Positions 45,557 through 56,408 are shown, counted from the stretch's first letter. The stretch: DNA of 61,312 nt from Cytophagales bacterium (GCA_013298025.1 JAAFJE010000025.1:1-61312); one strand, 5' to 3'. A program made the numbers and translations. Notes: a model not told the origin generated them from the letters alone.

Positions 45557-46333
45557 ATGTCCAATCAGTATTCTTCTATATATTTGAGAGCTAAAAAAAT
45601 GTGGGAAACAGTGGTGAACGAAGAGCCAAGCCATCCACTTGAATTGAAATTGCAGCTAGATTTACACAAACAACTACTTAATCTATTTCAACCTGGTACT
45701 TATTACTATTATGTATTTAACATCTTTCAGGCAGACTTTGATTTTGTCAGTCCGAGTGTTACGACTATATTAGGCTATCTTCCTGAAGAAATGGATATTC
45801 ATCTATTCTTGGAGATAATTCATCCAGAAGATAAGCCCTATTTTTTGAAATTTGAGCAGTGCATCACGGAATTTTTCAAAGATTTACCTTTCGAGAAAAT
45901 ACCTAAATATAAAATGCAGTATGATTTTCGGATGCGGACAAAAGACAATCGTTACATTCGATTATTGCATCAGGCTATACAAATAGACTATGATGAAACA
46001 AACTATTACCGTACTTTAGATATTGATACAGACATAACGCATATCAAGCCCGAGGGCACACCATCATTTTCCATCATAGGGCTTGACGGAGAACCGTCCT
46101 ACTATAATGTTGTGGAAAGCAATACTTTTATGCTGTCACAAGCACCATTTACACGCAGAGAACACTCAATACTAAAAATGATTGTAGAAGGTAAGAGTAG
46201 TAAAGAAATAGCCAATCTCCTTTTTATAAGCCTTCATACCGTAAATGTTCACCGTAAAAATATATTGAAAAAAGCGGACGTTTCAACTCCTATTGAATTG
46301 GTAAGAAAAGCCTTTAGTGAAGGCTGGGTATAG
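45557..46333 (+). CDS. PAS-domain LuxR-type transcriptional regulator
   Basis: A 258-residue regulator. A PAS_3-like sensor occupies about residues 45-170 (FNIFQADFDFVSPSVTTILG, EEMDIHLFLEIIHPEDKPYF), and a GerE/LuxR HTH sits at the C-terminus (FTRREHSILKMIVEGKSSKE, IANLLFISLHTVNVHRKNIL). The helix has the normal TREHxIL pattern. Start ATG 45557 (MSNQYSSIYLRAKKMWETVV) is used although the frame is open to 45422. It lies just upstream of the outer-membrane protein/lipoprotein/protease cassette and is the natural candidate to control it, 576 bp apart. Confidence 0.88.
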   Translation: MSNQYSSIYLRAKKMWETVVNEEPSHPLELKLQLDLHKQLLNLFQPGTYYYYVFNIFQADFDFVSPSVTTILGYLPEEMDIHLFLEIIHPEDKPYFLKFEQCITEFFKDLPFEKIPKYKMQYDFRMRTKDNRYIRLLHQAIQIDYDETNYYRTLDIDTDITHIKPEGTPSFSIIGLDGEPSYYNVVESNTFMLSQAPFTRREHSILKMIVEGKSSKEIANLLFISLHTVNVHRKNILKKADVSTPIELVRKAFSEGWV

Positions 46334-46909
46334 TATTTATTTATGCACCAGACTATTTAAAATTCGTACTAATGGGCTAAAATATCATATCTCCCAGAAT
46401 TATTCTCCTTAAAAATACCTAATTATAGGTATTGCTGTCGCTTTTCTAATTATCTAAGTTTGTTGAAAAAAAGAAGTGTTTTTCTTAAAAAGAACGATTA
46501 TATGAATTAAATCAAACACATATGCAGATATTTTATCTATTTTTAAGTAAATTGTTGAGCTAAATAATTTTTAGCATCATTAAAAAGTATCAAATTTTTG
46601 CTTTTTGAATGTTTTCAACCTAGCTCCTTTTTCAAATCAAATAAAAGCAATCTCATGCGTTTGCTCTGTTTATTGCTAAGTACAATACAACCGTTTTAGC
46701 TCTTTTCTCTATACTTAAAGTCACCTTGTGATTTGAGAAAGTCGTATGCCATAGTACAACTTTTCCTATACTTATAAACAAAAGTTGATAGATAAAATTA
46801 GCAAGTCAATACCTATGATAATTATGCAACACTGGCTTCTCATGGTGGACTATCCCGAAAAAGCACCAAAAAACAGAAAGTAGGGGTCAATTATAATTCT
46901 CCTAAACTA
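46334..46909. other. Gene-free stretch before the protease cassette
   Basis: About 580 bp of AT-rich DNA. A 7-bp inverted repeat AATACCT (46414-46420)/AGGTATT (46427-46433) is 80 bp after the regulator and could be a terminator or an operator. No coding frame. The promoter of the cassette must lie here, but no clear TTG/TAnnTTTG pair was found. Confidence 0.4.
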
Positions 46910-47836
46910 ATGAAATATGTGCTACTATACATTTTAATGATTTGTTCATTAAAGGCGTGGAGTCAAGAAGATCCTTATAATAGAAACAAAAAGGACGAAA
47001 CTAAAAAGAATGAAACTAATAGGCCTACAGAACAACAGCAAAACGGAGCCGCAAAAGAAAAAGTATCGCCGAATTATCAAAGTTCTGGTAATAGCCAAGT
47101 TAACTACAATTCTCAATCACTCAGTGCAGCAGGAGATATTGCCAAATCACTGTTGATGATTTCAGATCGCTATACAGGAAAGCCTACATTTCTAAAAATG
47201 CAAATAGGAATTGGTTTGTCGCAACAGCCATTAGTTGTAAACGCGATAAACTATTCGACTACAGAAAAAATCCACACGCTAGATGTCTTGTTTGGATTAA
47301 ATCTAGGTATTCTTAAAAGGAGTGCTATTTCTTTTAATTTGAAACCATATTATTCCTTTAAAATTCCTGAAATAATCAAAGGAAATAAAGGGTCTATCAA
47401 CGAGTATGGCGGTGATTTAGTTGGCTATTTTGCTTCACAAGCTGAATCAAAATTCAAGCTATTTGTACACTCGGGTTATCGAAAAATTTCAGGCAGTTTT
47501 CAATCGGATGGGACTAATGGAGACCCGTTTAGCTCGAAACTTGACTATGGAGTCCTAAAACTTGGGGGGGGGATAACCTATCATACCATTGTTGATGATA
47601 AAGAATTTTGGATAAAACCTGGCTTTTTTTTAGAAAAACCATCTTTTTTGTTAGAAGGACAAACGCCTGTCAAAACGATAAATCTCAATATTAATATTTT
47701 AAGTGAATTAGAAATTGATTTTTCTATCAGCCAAAATACATTTATCGGGGGGCAGGTAAACTATCCTAAACAATTTATCAACAGGAATCAAACATTTTAC
47801 AATATAACCCTCATCAGAAATGGAAAGTTATTTTAA
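46910..47836 (+). CDS. Exported outer-membrane-like protein, first gene of protease cassette
   Basis: A 308-residue protein with signal peptide (MKYVLLYILMICSLKAW, cut after SQ), a polar Lys/Asn/Gln/Glu-rich linker (about residues 20-75), then alternating strands (FLKMQIGIGLSQQ; TLDVLFGLNLGIL; SFNLKPYYSFK; FKLFVHSGYRKISGSFQ; KLGGGITYH; FWIKPGFFLEKP). This looks like an outer-membrane beta-barrel and ends with Phe. No known family is recognised. The reading frame overlaps the next gene by 17 bp, so the two are coupled. Confidence 0.75.
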   Translation: MKYVLLYILMICSLKAWSQEDPYNRNKKDETKKNETNRPTEQQQNGAAKEKVSPNYQSSGNSQVNYNSQSLSAAGDIAKSLLMISDRYTGKPTFLKMQIGIGLSQQPLVVNAINYSTTEKIHTLDVLFGLNLGILKRSAISFNLKPYYSFKIPEIIKGNKGSINEYGGDLVGYFASQAESKFKLFVHSGYRKISGSFQSDGTNGDPFSSKLDYGVLKLGGGITYHTIVDDKEFWIKPGFFLEKPSFLLEGQTPVKTINLNINILSELEIDFSISQNTFIGGQVNYPKQFINRNQTFYNITLIRNGKLF

Positions 47837-48404
47837 AAAGCCTATAAAATATTTATTTTTCTTCTTTGTCATATTGATGTCGTGTAACGAGGAATCTATC
47901 GTAGAGGGTATCGATACTCAGGGACAAAAAATATATTCGATAAACTTTAATAATTTGACTATACCAATCAACACTGTCAAATCTCAAACACTTGATTTTG
48001 GTAATAATATAAAGGTTGCGCTTGATTTTGTTACATCCTTGAGTACTATTAACAGTACAACTTCTCAGTATTCATTTTTCAACAACCCTCCTTCAGGCTT
48101 TAGATGGGCAATGGATACATACATCAAAAAATATGCTTATGGAACTGTAATTGATGATTATGATTTTAATGCAGGCGGTACAAATTATTTTGTAAATGCT
48201 GTTTATACCAAATCTACCAATGCTTATTATTATACGTATGTCAACTCTTTCAAAGTAAACGAAACGGGCTATGCCGCATTTCAGTATAAAAGTGGAAATA
48301 GTACAATTATGGGTTGGCTTAGTTTTACGCCTAGTGACAGTAAAATTACCTTGCATGAATGTGCTTATACTAATGGCTCAACTCTTAAAATTGGATATAA
48401 ATGA
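47820..48404 (+). CDS. Lipoprotein, second gene of protease cassette
   Basis: This 194-residue protein has a lipoprotein signal (YLFFFFVILMSC, lipidated C22). The rest is a beta-rich domain: KIYSINFNNLTIPINTVKSQ, NNIKVALDFVTSL, then NYFVNAVYTKSTNAYYYTYV and FQYKSGNSTIMGWLSFTPSD, ending TLKIGYK. No family is recognised; it may bind the protease or sit beside it on the membrane. It overlaps the upstream gene by 17 bp and the downstream protease by ATGA. Confidence 0.7.
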   Translation: MESYFKKPIKYLFFFFVILMSCNEESIVEGIDTQGQKIYSINFNNLTIPINTVKSQTLDFGNNIKVALDFVTSLSTINSTTSQYSFFNNPPSGFRWAMDTYIKKYAYGTVIDDYDFNAGGTNYFVNAVYTKSTNAYYYTYVNSFKVNETGYAAFQYKSGNSTIMGWLSFTPSDSKITLHECAYTNGSTLKIGYK

Positions 48405-49972
48405 GAAGTGTAACTCTTGTGTTAATCATTGTAGCATTACTTGCTTCTTGTTCAAAAATTAACGACGAAACAACACCAAGTAATAACAACAACTTTCCAA
48501 CAGGCTGGAATGGAGGAGATGTTCCTGCTCAAGTTCCTTCTTTTTTAGGAACGTTCGGACAAAGCAGTACAAGTTCGGAGACATCGGTTGATCTCAGTAA
48601 ATATCTTCCCTCCATTCGCTCACAAGGTCAGTTGGGTACTTGTACGTGTTGGGCGGCTGCACATGGCAAAACTATAACGGAAGCTGTGGGAAAAAACCTC
48701 AGCCCATCCGATTTACAGAATGATGCAAACAGGATAAGTCCAAGAGATATATGGGAAGGAATAGACGCTTCTCTCAAAGGCGCCAACTGTCAAGGAACCC
48801 AAATATCGTTGGCGTTGGATGTGCTTCAAAGAAGAGGTGCTTTAACTTGGCCAGACTCGCCTTATGAATCTTTATCCTGTGCAGTATCTGCCAAACCAGG
48901 GTCATCAGAGTCTCAAAAGCATAAAATACGATACTATAGAAAAATAGAGCAATCTGTTGCAGCAATCAAAGCTAGTTTGAAAAACAAAATCCCAATCGTA
49001 ATAGGTGCTGGAATTAATTCAACTGTGTGGGGAAGCTATGGAGGGCAAATTATGGCAGATGCTTCTTGGGCAGGTACGGATGGCCACGCAATGCTGATTG
49101 TAGGATTCGACGATACCAAAAATGCTTTTAAAGTTGCAAACTCTTGGGGGAGTACTTGGGGACAATCAGGCTATTGTTGGATAGACTATAATTTATTAGT
49201 AAATAAGCTTGTGCGACCAGGCAACTTATACATCATGGGTGATGAAAATACCAGTAAAGTAAATACCGACTTTGGCGTTGATTTAACACCTTATGTATTT
49301 GCAGATGAATCTGACTTTAAAACATCTGGCATAGCAAATCAACGACTATTAGAGTTTAATCTATACAACATAGGGTCTAAAACTGCGGATCCAAGCAATA
49401 GCTGGGAGTTCTACTATATTTATTACAATGCTTATAATGCAAATGATTATGGAGTGATTTTTAAAGATAAATTTAACACTACGGTCAAGGCTAATTCTTA
49501 TAGTTGTTCGTCAAGTACAGATTGCTCATTCAACTACTCTATCACAGGAGGTAACGATTTTGCTTATCAAGTTTTTCAACAATCAACGGTAAAGAGAACG
49601 TATAAAGTCCCTACAACACTCACAGGAACCTATTACCTTGTTCTCTACGCTGATGCAACCTCAAAAATTGAAGAACAGAACGAGCAAAACAATTTGTTTT
49701 ATACAACAGGACAAACGCCTCTTGTATTTTCTAAAGGGGTTGCGGCTCGTAAATCTGTAGAAGGAATGGAAGTTTTTACTTTTTCTAACAAAAAGAAACC
49801 TACTGTCTCTTATTTAAAATCGAATGAGTTTAATACTGCCATCAATGAAACCAATCCTAATACTTATTCACCCCAAGAAATCATTGGTTTCTTGAAAGAA
49901 AAGAAAAGAACAGGAGAATTAGATAAAAAAGTCATGACTGGTGATTTAACAAATCCATACGGAAAAAATTAA
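48401..49972 (+). CDS. Papain-like (C1) peptidase lipoprotein with CARDB-like domain
   Basis: A 523-residue lipoprotein (LLASC, lipidated C17). After an Asn/Ser-rich linker comes a C1 peptidase domain: RSQGQLGTCTCWAA with oxyanion Gln and catalytic Cys at 81 or 83, HAMLIVGFDD with the catalytic His, and VANSWGSTWGQSGYCWI with the Asn. From about residue 310 a CARDB-like beta domain follows (FNLYNIGSKTADPSNSWEFY; GTYYLVLYADATSKIEEQNE, NNLFYT). All catalytic residues are there. The tail is charged. Its stop is followed by a terminator at 50030. The target could be envelope or extracellular protein. Confidence 0.88.
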   Translation: MRSVTLVLIIVALLASCSKINDETTPSNNNNFPTGWNGGDVPAQVPSFLGTFGQSSTSSETSVDLSKYLPSIRSQGQLGTCTCWAAAHGKTITEAVGKNLSPSDLQNDANRISPRDIWEGIDASLKGANCQGTQISLALDVLQRRGALTWPDSPYESLSCAVSAKPGSSESQKHKIRYYRKIEQSVAAIKASLKNKIPIVIGAGINSTVWGSYGGQIMADASWAGTDGHAMLIVGFDDTKNAFKVANSWGSTWGQSGYCWIDYNLLVNKLVRPGNLYIMGDENTSKVNTDFGVDLTPYVFADESDFKTSGIANQRLLEFNLYNIGSKTADPSNSWEFYYIYYNAYNANDYGVIFKDKFNTTVKANSYSCSSSTDCSFNYSITGGNDFAYQVFQQSTVKRTYKVPTTLTGTYYLVLYADATSKIEEQNEQNNLFYTTGQTPLVFSKGVAARKSVEGMEVFTFSNKKKPTVSYLKSNEFNTAINETNPNTYSPQEIIGFLKEKKRTGELDKKVMTGDLTNPYGKN

Positions 49973-50029
49973 GTAAAGGCGTTACAATCTAATCTATCCA
50001 ATCAACCATCATTCTCACAACATATCTAC

Positions 50030-50068
50030 GTTTGGGTAAATCGTACTTTAAGGTGCTTTTACCCAAAC
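50030..50068 (+). terminator. Terminator after the C1 peptidase
   Basis: GTTTGGGTAAA (50030-50040) pairs with TTTACCCAAAC (50058-50068). It closes the three-gene cassette before uvrA. Confidence 0.65.
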
Positions 50069-50169
50069 TAATTTACTACCGACTTCTTAATCCCCTCATA
50101 AATTTCTACTTTTTCCTTAACTTTACCTTTATGATTCGTGTTTAGAGCATATCACGAGATTATAAACGT

Positions 50170-53001
50170 ATGTCAAGCAGCAAACAAGACCTTATTGGTT
50201 ATGACCAAATCGAAATATTTGGTGCAAGAGAACATAACCTCAAAAACATCGACCTCAATATCCCTCGCAATAAATTGGTGGTAATTACTGGTATCAGCGG
50301 CTCAGGCAAATCGTCCTTGGCTTTTGATACCATTTATGCCGAAGGGCAACGCCGCTACATGGAAAGCTTTTCGGCGTATGCCCGTAGCTTTATTGGAGGC
50401 ATGGAACGCCCCAATGTCGATAAAATCAATGGCCTTTCGCCCGTAATTTCTATCGAACAAAAAACTACGTCGAAAAACCCTCGCTCTACCGTTGGTACTG
50501 TCACCGAAATCTACGACTTTATGCGTTTGCTTTTTGCTCGTGCAGGCGAAGCGTTTAGCTATGTTTCGGGAGAACGCATGATTAAGCAATCGCTCGACCA
50601 AATTATCGACGTGATTTTAAAAGAATATTATGAACAAAAACTGATACTCCTTGCTCCTGTCGTGAAAGGCCGTAAAGGGCATTACCGTGAATTGTTTGTA
50701 CAAATTGCCAAATTGGGCTACACCAAGGTACGTGTAGATGGGGTAGTGATGGATATTCAGCCCAAAATGCAACTCGACCGCTTTAAGATTCACGATATAG
50801 AAATTGTTATCGACCGATTGATTGTTCGTGCCGACGACCGCTTTAGAATTTCTCAATCTGTCCAAACAGCCTTGAATCAGGGAAAAGGCTTGATGATGAC
50901 CTGCGACGAAAAAGGACTTGTTCGCAATTTCTCAAAACACCTCATGGACCCTGTTTCTGGTATTTCCTACGACGAGCCAGCTCCTAATACTTTTTCGTTC
51001 AACTCGCCTTATGGCTGGTGTCCGTGTTGCCAAGGCTTGGGTGTGGTAGAAGAAATTACCGAAGAATCAATTCTACCCGATAAAACACTCAGCATCAACC
51101 GTGGAGCAATCGCCCCGATTGGAGAATACCGTGAAATGTGGATTTTCAAGCAATTAGAAGTTTTACTCAAACCCTTCAAAATAGGCTTGACTACTCCTAT
51201 CGAAAAGTTTCCAAAAGAAGCCATTGACATCATGCTTTATGGCTCAGATGAGCCAGTGCCTGTACCTTCCAAGAAATACGAAGGAACAGAATGGAACACC
51301 AAATACGAAGGTATTATCAATTTCTTGAAACGCCAACAGGAATCAGGGTCGGAGAAAATTCAAGAATGGCTCAAAGACTTTATGGTCATCAGGGATTGTC
51401 CAGAATGTGCGGGAGCAAGATTGAAAAAAGAAGCATTGTTTATCAAAATTGACGGTAAAAATATAGCCGAACTCGCCCAACTCGATATTACAGATTTGGC
51501 TCGCTGGTTCGAAAACCTAGAAACTCGTTTGAGCGAAAGACAAAACCTCATTGCCAAGGAAGTTCTCAAAGAAATTCGCAAACGCATTGGCTTTCTCACA
51601 GGCATCGGACTAGAATACCTAACGCTCAATCGGCCACTCAGAACGCTTTCAGGCGGCGAAGCCCAACGCATTCGATTGGCTACGCAAATTGGGACACAAC
51701 TCACCAATGTGTTGTATATCATGGACGAGCCAAGCATTGGTTTGCACCAACGTGACAACGTAAAACTTATTCAGGCACTCAAAGATTTACGTGATTTGGG
51801 CAACTCTATTTTGGTTGTCGAACACGACAAAGACATGATGTTGGCTTCTGATTATATCGTTGACATTGGCCCCGGTGCTGGCCGACACGGTGGTGCTATC
51901 GTAGGACAAGGCACGCCTGATATTTTTCTGCAAAATAATTCGACCACCGCCAATTTCTTGAGTGGAGCTTTCAAAATTGAAGTCCCCTCACAACGCAGAG
52001 CAGGCAACGGCAAGGCATTAGTCATTAAAGGAGCCAAAGGCAATAACCTAAAAAATGTCAATTTACGTTTGCCTTTAGGCAAAATGATTGCCATTACAGG
52101 CGTAAGCGGTTCGGGCAAATCGTCGTTGATACACGAAACCCTTTTCCCGATTCTGAACAAACATTTTTTCCATAGCAAAAGAGAGCCAATGCCTTACAAA
52201 ACGGTAGAAGGACTGGAGCATTTGGATAAAGTAATAGAAGTTGACCAGTCGCCTATCGGGCGTACTCCTCGCTCCAATCCTGCCACTTACACAGGAATGT
52301 TTGCCGACATTCGGACACTCTATTGCGAACTACCCGAATCGAAAATACGAGGCTACAAAGCAGGGCGATTTAGCTTTAATGTCAAAGGCGGTCGCTGCGA
52401 AGACTGCGAAGGAGCAGGGATGAAAAAGATAGAAATGGAATTTTTACCCGACGTACATATCGCTTGCGAAACCTGCAAAGGCAAACGCTTCAACCGAGAA
52501 ACCTTGGAAGTACGTTTCAAAGGTAAATCTATCGCCGATGTACTTGATATGACCGTAGAGCAAGCCGTGGCATTTTTTGAAAACCAGCCTAAAATTTTAC
52601 GAAAAATACAAACCCTCAAAGAAGTAGGCTTAGGTTATTTGACGCTCGGGCAACAAGCCACTACGCTTTCAGGTGGCGAAGCACAACGGGTAAAATTGGC
52701 GGAAGAGTTATCGAAAAAAGACACTGGAAAAACCATTTATATCCTAGACGAACCCACCACGGGCTTGCATTTTCAAGACATAAAAACCTTGATGGATGTA
52801 TTGCAAAAATTGGTTGACAAAGGCAATACCGTATTGATTATCGAACACAACCTCGATGTAATAAAAGTAGCCGACCATGTGATAGATTTAGGTCCAGAAG
52901 GCGGTAACAAAGGCGGACAAATCATTGCCGAAGGAACGCCCGAAGAAGTAGCAAAGGTCAAAGGAAGCTATACCGCATTTTTCTTGAAAGACGAACTATG
53001 A
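50170..53001 (+). CDS. uvrA: Excinuclease ABC subunit A (canonical)
   Basis: A 943-residue UvrA. Walker [13 protein letters not shown] and [11 protein letters not shown], signatures [12 protein letters not shown] and [12 protein letters not shown], and the Walker B/D-loop segments [14 protein letters not shown] and [13 protein letters not shown] are normal. [19 protein letters not shown]-type text ([20 protein letters not shown]) and [15 protein letters not shown] match standard UvrA closely, unlike the paralog at 8991. The second zinc module is [12 protein letters not shown] with CETCKGKRF. The first zinc module keeps only its second half (WCPCCQGLG). The stop overlaps the anmK start by ATGA. 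Confidence 0.96.
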   Translation: MSSSKQDLIGYDQIEIFGAREHNLKNIDLNIPRNKLVVITGISGSGKSSLAFDTIYAEGQRRYMESFSAYARSFIGGMERPNVDKINGLSPVISIEQKTTSKNPRSTVGTVTEIYDFMRLLFARAGEAFSYVSGERMIKQSLDQIIDVILKEYYEQKLILLAPVVKGRKGHYRELFVQIAKLGYTKVRVDGVVMDIQPKMQLDRFKIHDIEIVIDRLIVRADDRFRISQSVQTALNQGKGLMMTCDEKGLVRNFSKHLMDPVSGISYDEPAPNTFSFNSPYGWCPCCQGLGVVEEITEESILPDKTLSINRGAIAPIGEYREMWIFKQLEVLLKPFKIGLTTPIEKFPKEAIDIMLYGSDEPVPVPSKKYEGTEWNTKYEGIINFLKRQQESGSEKIQEWLKDFMVIRDCPECAGARLKKEALFIKIDGKNIAELAQLDITDLARWFENLETRLSERQNLIAKEVLKEIRKRIGFLTGIGLEYLTLNRPLRTLSGGEAQRIRLATQIGTQLTNVLYIMDEPSIGLHQRDNVKLIQALKDLRDLGNSILVVEHDKDMMLASDYIVDIGPGAGRHGGAIVGQGTPDIFLQNNSTTANFLSGAFKIEVPSQRRAGNGKALVIKGAKGNNLKNVNLRLPLGKMIAITGVSGSGKSSLIHETLFPILNKHFFHSKREPMPYKTVEGLEHLDKVIEVDQSPIGRTPRSNPATYTGMFADIRTLYCELPESKIRGYKAGRFSFNVKGGRCEDCEGAGMKKIEMEFLPDVHIACETCKGKRFNRETLEVRFKGKSIADVLDMTVEQAVAFFENQPKILRKIQTLKEVGLGYLTLGQQATTLSGGEAQRVKLAEELSKKDTGKTIYILDEPTTGLHFQDIKTLMDVLQKLVDKGNTVLIIEHNLDVIKVADHVIDLGPEGGNKGGQIIAEGTPEEVAKVKGSYTAFFLKDEL

Positions 53002-54194
53002 ACAGTCAAATACAGCAATTGTACGATATTGCTCAAAAGCCCGTTCGGACGATTATTGGCTTAATGTCGGGTACATCAATGGACGGCCTCGACGTAGCCC
53101 TTTGTGCCATCACAGGCAGTGGCGAACATACCCAAGTACAGCTCAAAGCTTTTGAAACCATTCCTTATACCGAAGAAATAAAGGTGGAAATACGGAAAGT
53201 ATTTGCCCAGCAAACCATCGATTTTCCACATTTGGCGATGCTCAATGAATGGATTGGGTTGCTTCATGCCAAGATGATTTTGGCTTGTTTAGAAAAATGG
53301 CAAGTAGCTGTAAAAGAAATAGATGCGATAGCTTCACATGGCCAAACGGTGATGCACACGCCCAAAATTTTGCACGGTTTAGCCAACTTCCCAAACGCCA
53401 CTTTGCAGATTGGCGACGGCGACCACATTGCCGTTACAACGGGTATTATTACTTTATCTGATTTCAGACAAAAACACGTAGCGGCTGGCGGTGAAGGAGC
53501 ACCCTTGGCGGTGTATGGCGATTATTTTATTTTTGGGAAAAAAGGAGAAAATCGCTTGATGCTTAATATGGGCGGTATCGCAAATTTTACCTATTTGCCT
53601 GCCTCGATGAACCCCGAAGAAGTATTTGTAACCGATACTGGGCCAGGCAATACCCTGCTCGATGCTTTTACAAGACATTATTTTCCTGAAAAACAGTACG
53701 ATGCCGATGCCCTTTTAGCCAAACAAGGAAGCGTTTCACAGTCCTTACTCACAGCCTTGAAAGCCGATTCCTTTTTTACCAAACCTTTCCCCAAAACAAC
53801 GGGTCCAGAGCTTTTTAACAAAACTTTCGTCGAAAAAGCCCAAGCCGCCAGTGAAACGAGCGATTTGAGCGTACACGACCTACTGGCAACACTCACCCGT
53901 TTCAGTGCCGAAACCATCGCCGAAGCCATGCAAGCACTGGGCAAAGATTTACACGACTTTAGCATTTACACCTCTGGAGGCGGCATGCACAACCCACTCT
54001 TGATGCAATGGTTGCAAGAACTTTTACCCGCTCGTTTTGCTCCAACCGATAGCCTCGGCATAGCAGGCGATGCCAAAGAAGCCGTCTTATTTGCCCTCTT
54101 AGCCAACGAAACTTTGGCAGGTGGCAAGTCAGATTTTGGCACAAGAAAAGGCATTCCTTCGGTGAGTATGGGAAAAATATCTTTTCCACGCTAA
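52998..54194 (+). CDS. anmK: Anhydro-N-acetylmuramic acid kinase
   Basis: A 398-residue ASKHA-fold kinase that phosphorylates and opens 1,6-anhydroMurNAc in peptidoglycan recycling. The N-terminal loop is IGLMSGTSMDGLDVALC, the catalytic region is VTDTGPGNTLLDAF, and GGGMHNPLL and LGIAGDAKEAVLFALL complete the family set. It is coupled to uvrA by ATGA overlap, and ridA follows 57 bp later. Confidence 0.94.
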   Translation: MNSQIQQLYDIAQKPVRTIIGLMSGTSMDGLDVALCAITGSGEHTQVQLKAFETIPYTEEIKVEIRKVFAQQTIDFPHLAMLNEWIGLLHAKMILACLEKWQVAVKEIDAIASHGQTVMHTPKILHGLANFPNATLQIGDGDHIAVTTGIITLSDFRQKHVAAGGEGAPLAVYGDYFIFGKKGENRLMLNMGGIANFTYLPASMNPEEVFVTDTGPGNTLLDAFTRHYFPEKQYDADALLAKQGSVSQSLLTALKADSFFTKPFPKTTGPELFNKTFVEKAQAASETSDLSVHDLLATLTRFSAETIAEAMQALGKDLHDFSIYTSGGGMHNPLLMQWLQELLPARFAPTDSLGIAGDAKEAVLFALLANETLAGGKSDFGTRKGIPSVSMGKISFPR

Positions 54195-54251
54195 AATGCC
54201 AGTGTTCGGTTTTATCTTTGTGGTTCTTATAACCAAAAAACAATCTTTAGT

Positions 54252-54635
54252 ATGGCAAGACAAAATATATTGACAGGCTCACCTTGGGAAGACAAAATGG
54301 GTTACTGTCGTGCCGTAAGAATCGGCAACATCATCGAAGTTTCTGGCACAGTGGCCATCGTTGACGGAGAAAAAGTAAAAGCCGATGACGCTTACGCTCA
54401 AACCCTCAACATCTTAGAACGCATTGCGAAAGTATTGGAAGAAGCTGGAGCAAGCATGGAAGACGTAGTAAGAACCCGTATTTTCACAACCGACATCACC
54501 AAATTCGACGATATTGCCAAAGCACACGGTGCTTATTTTGGGAGCATCAAACCCACCACAGGCATTTATGAAATCTCGAAATTAGTAGCTCCCGATTATT
54601 TAGTAGAAATTGAATTTACGGCTGTAGTGGCGTAA
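54252..54635 (+). CDS. RidA family protein
   Basis: This 127-residue YjgF/RidA-type protein has RVGNIIEVSGTVAI-like RIGNIIEVSGTVAIVDGEKV, TLNILERIAKVLEEAGASME and DVVRTRIFTTDI with the conserved Arg. It may deaminate enamine/imine intermediates. The last motif EFTAVVA is shorter than in standard RidA. It is probably cotranscribed with uvrA-anmK. Confidence 0.88.
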   Translation: MARQNILTGSPWEDKMGYCRAVRIGNIIEVSGTVAIVDGEKVKADDAYAQTLNILERIAKVLEEAGASMEDVVRTRIFTTDITKFDDIAKAHGAYFGSIKPTTGIYEISKLVAPDYLVEIEFTAVVA

Positions 54636-54650
54636 GTAGCTCATACCCCC

Positions 54651-54691
54651 CCAATGGTCAATACGTTGATTTGCAAAGTATTGACCATTGG
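54651..54691. terminator. Bidirectional terminator
   Basis: CCAATGGTCAATAC (54651-54664) and GTATTGACCATTGG (54678-54691) form a perfect 14-bp stem. It separates ridA from the convergent caspase operon. Confidence 0.75.
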
Positions 54692-54701
54692 ATTTATACC
54701 T

Positions 54702-56408
54702 TCATTTACTTCTAACTACCGTATAATTTAAAGGATAAAAAAACTTGATATGCTTGACAATAGACCAAAGTTGTGACTTTTGAAAATCGTTAAGTGGTTG
54801 GTTAGGTGATTTATCAGTCAGATATGTATCTAGGTATTCACTGTCAAAATTCTGGTCACTTACCAAAACCCATAAGGCAGACGCTTCAAATGGCTCATTA
54901 ATGATTGAACGAAAGACATCTCTTTCGTCGTATTTATTGTAGTGATGGTAAGCAAAGAAAGGTTGGTTTGTTTTTGTCTGATAACAACTTACGATGCCTC
55001 TTGATGTTACATCTAAAATATTATAATAATAGGTATCAGGCACTTGTACACTAATGCTGATGTTGTCGGAGGTTGTCAATGATTGACCGTTTACCAAAGG
55101 TTGTCCAGGTTGGGTTTGTAGGGCACCATTCACTTCTCGATAGCAATTCACACATCCTTGCACTTTTACCCCTATATTTTTCTCATGTAACAGTTGTAAT
55201 ACTTGGTAAAGCTCTTGTCGTGTATTAATCGTTTGAAACAACGCCGAAGCCTTTTGCCTTTTTTGGGGAATAGCCACAGTTGTAATGTCGCTTGTGTTGA
55301 TTTTACTAGGTAACGTCAACACAAGCGTAGAATCTTCGATGCTCTTAATTTTAGCTACTGACAAAAGCTTGTTCCCTTGATACACCTCCACCGCTGTTTC
55401 TTCTTCAAAAATAAAAGGGTCTTGTACCTGTAAGGCGATAATTTGTGGCAAATCATCATCGTTTCCTTTTTTACCTACTGATACACCTTTTTTTCCTGTA
55501 ACAAGGCTATTGTGTTGTTGATTAATCTTAAAAGCTCCCTTGAATACAAGCTCTTTTGCATGTATTGTTTCAAGTGTTGGCACACCATGATTAATGTCGG
55601 TTTTATTGTCTATAGCTGTTAAAAAACTACTAAAATAGCCAAAAAAAGCCTGATAATTAGGACATCTACTACCATAATTATACTGAAAACTACGTGCAAG
55701 TGCTTCAACGAAATAACTATTTTTGGCTTGATTGTTGGCAACGAGGATTTGATTATTGGTAGCAGCCATTGCCACAAAACGACCTATGGATTTATTATCT
55801 ACCCAGTCGGCAGCAGTTCTGATTTGCAGTTGATTATTTTCACCTTTAGAGGATTTATCAGAATAACAGAAATCGGCGAGAAATAAGAAATGTCCTTCTT
55901 TTCCGATTGTTGTTAAAATCTTTTCGTTATATAGCCCCAATTCGTCATCAATGATGGCATTTTCACAGAAGTCCATTTTAGCATTATCAACTTTCTTCGA
56001 CACAGTACTTATCGAGGCAGGACTATCGGTACAAATAAACACCTCGTCGTTTTGGTCTGCTTGTTCGTCACCTGTATTATCCTTGGTTTGTGCACCATGC
56101 GAGCCCAAATACACCACACAGATAGCTCCTTTGGGCAATGTCTTGATAAACGCCTCTAATTGCTGCCTGAACTCCTTTGCCGTAAGATTGGTATATGTTG
56201 ATATATGCGTAAAGCCTTGTTGCCTGAGCAACGAAACAACAGTAGTAGAGCTATGCTTAATGCTAGACATCGAAGGCCACCCTGGCTTGAAAGTAAAGTT
56301 TTGGACAATAAAGGCATATTTAGGCGGTTGATTTGCCTGTTGAGCGACAAGGCTATTGGCAACAATCAACAGCAATAAACCAAGATTTATCAGCGATTTA
56401 TGTAACAT
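54702..56408 (-). CDS. Secreted caspase-like (clan CD) peptidase
   Basis: A 568-residue protein with signal peptide (MLHKSLINLGLLLLIVANSL, cut after VAQ). The p20-like caspase domain (about 29-300) has YAFIVQNFTF, the His in VVYLGSHGAQ (H104) and the Cys in FLFLADFCYSDKSSKG (C181), so the dyad is complete. FVAMAATNNQ follows. The C-terminal part (about 330-568) is a beta-rich domain with ALQVQDPFIFEEETAVEVYQ and NQPFFAYHHYNKYDERDVFR, like the DUF4384-type tail of such proteins. Its export is notable, since most bacterial caspases are cytosolic. It is the last gene of a four-gene operon. Confidence 0.88.
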   Translation of the reverse strand: MLHKSLINLGLLLLIVANSLVAQQANQPPKYAFIVQNFTFKPGWPSMSSIKHSSTTVVSLLRQQGFTHISTYTNLTAKEFRQQLEAFIKTLPKGAICVVYLGSHGAQTKDNTGDEQADQNDEVFICTDSPASISTVSKKVDNAKMDFCENAIIDDELGLYNEKILTTIGKEGHFLFLADFCYSDKSSKGENNQLQIRTAADWVDNKSIGRFVAMAATNNQILVANNQAKNSYFVEALARSFQYNYGSRCPNYQAFFGYFSSFLTAIDNKTDINHGVPTLETIHAKELVFKGAFKINQQHNSLVTGKKGVSVGKKGNDDDLPQIIALQVQDPFIFEEETAVEVYQGNKLLSVAKIKSIEDSTLVLTLPSKINTSDITTVAIPQKRQKASALFQTINTRQELYQVLQLLHEKNIGVKVQGCVNCYREVNGALQTQPGQPLVNGQSLTTSDNISISVQVPDTYYYNILDVTSRGIVSCYQTKTNQPFFAYHHYNKYDERDVFRSIINEPFEASALWVLVSDQNFDSEYLDTYLTDKSPNQPLNDFQKSQLWSIVKHIKFFYPLNYTVVRSK

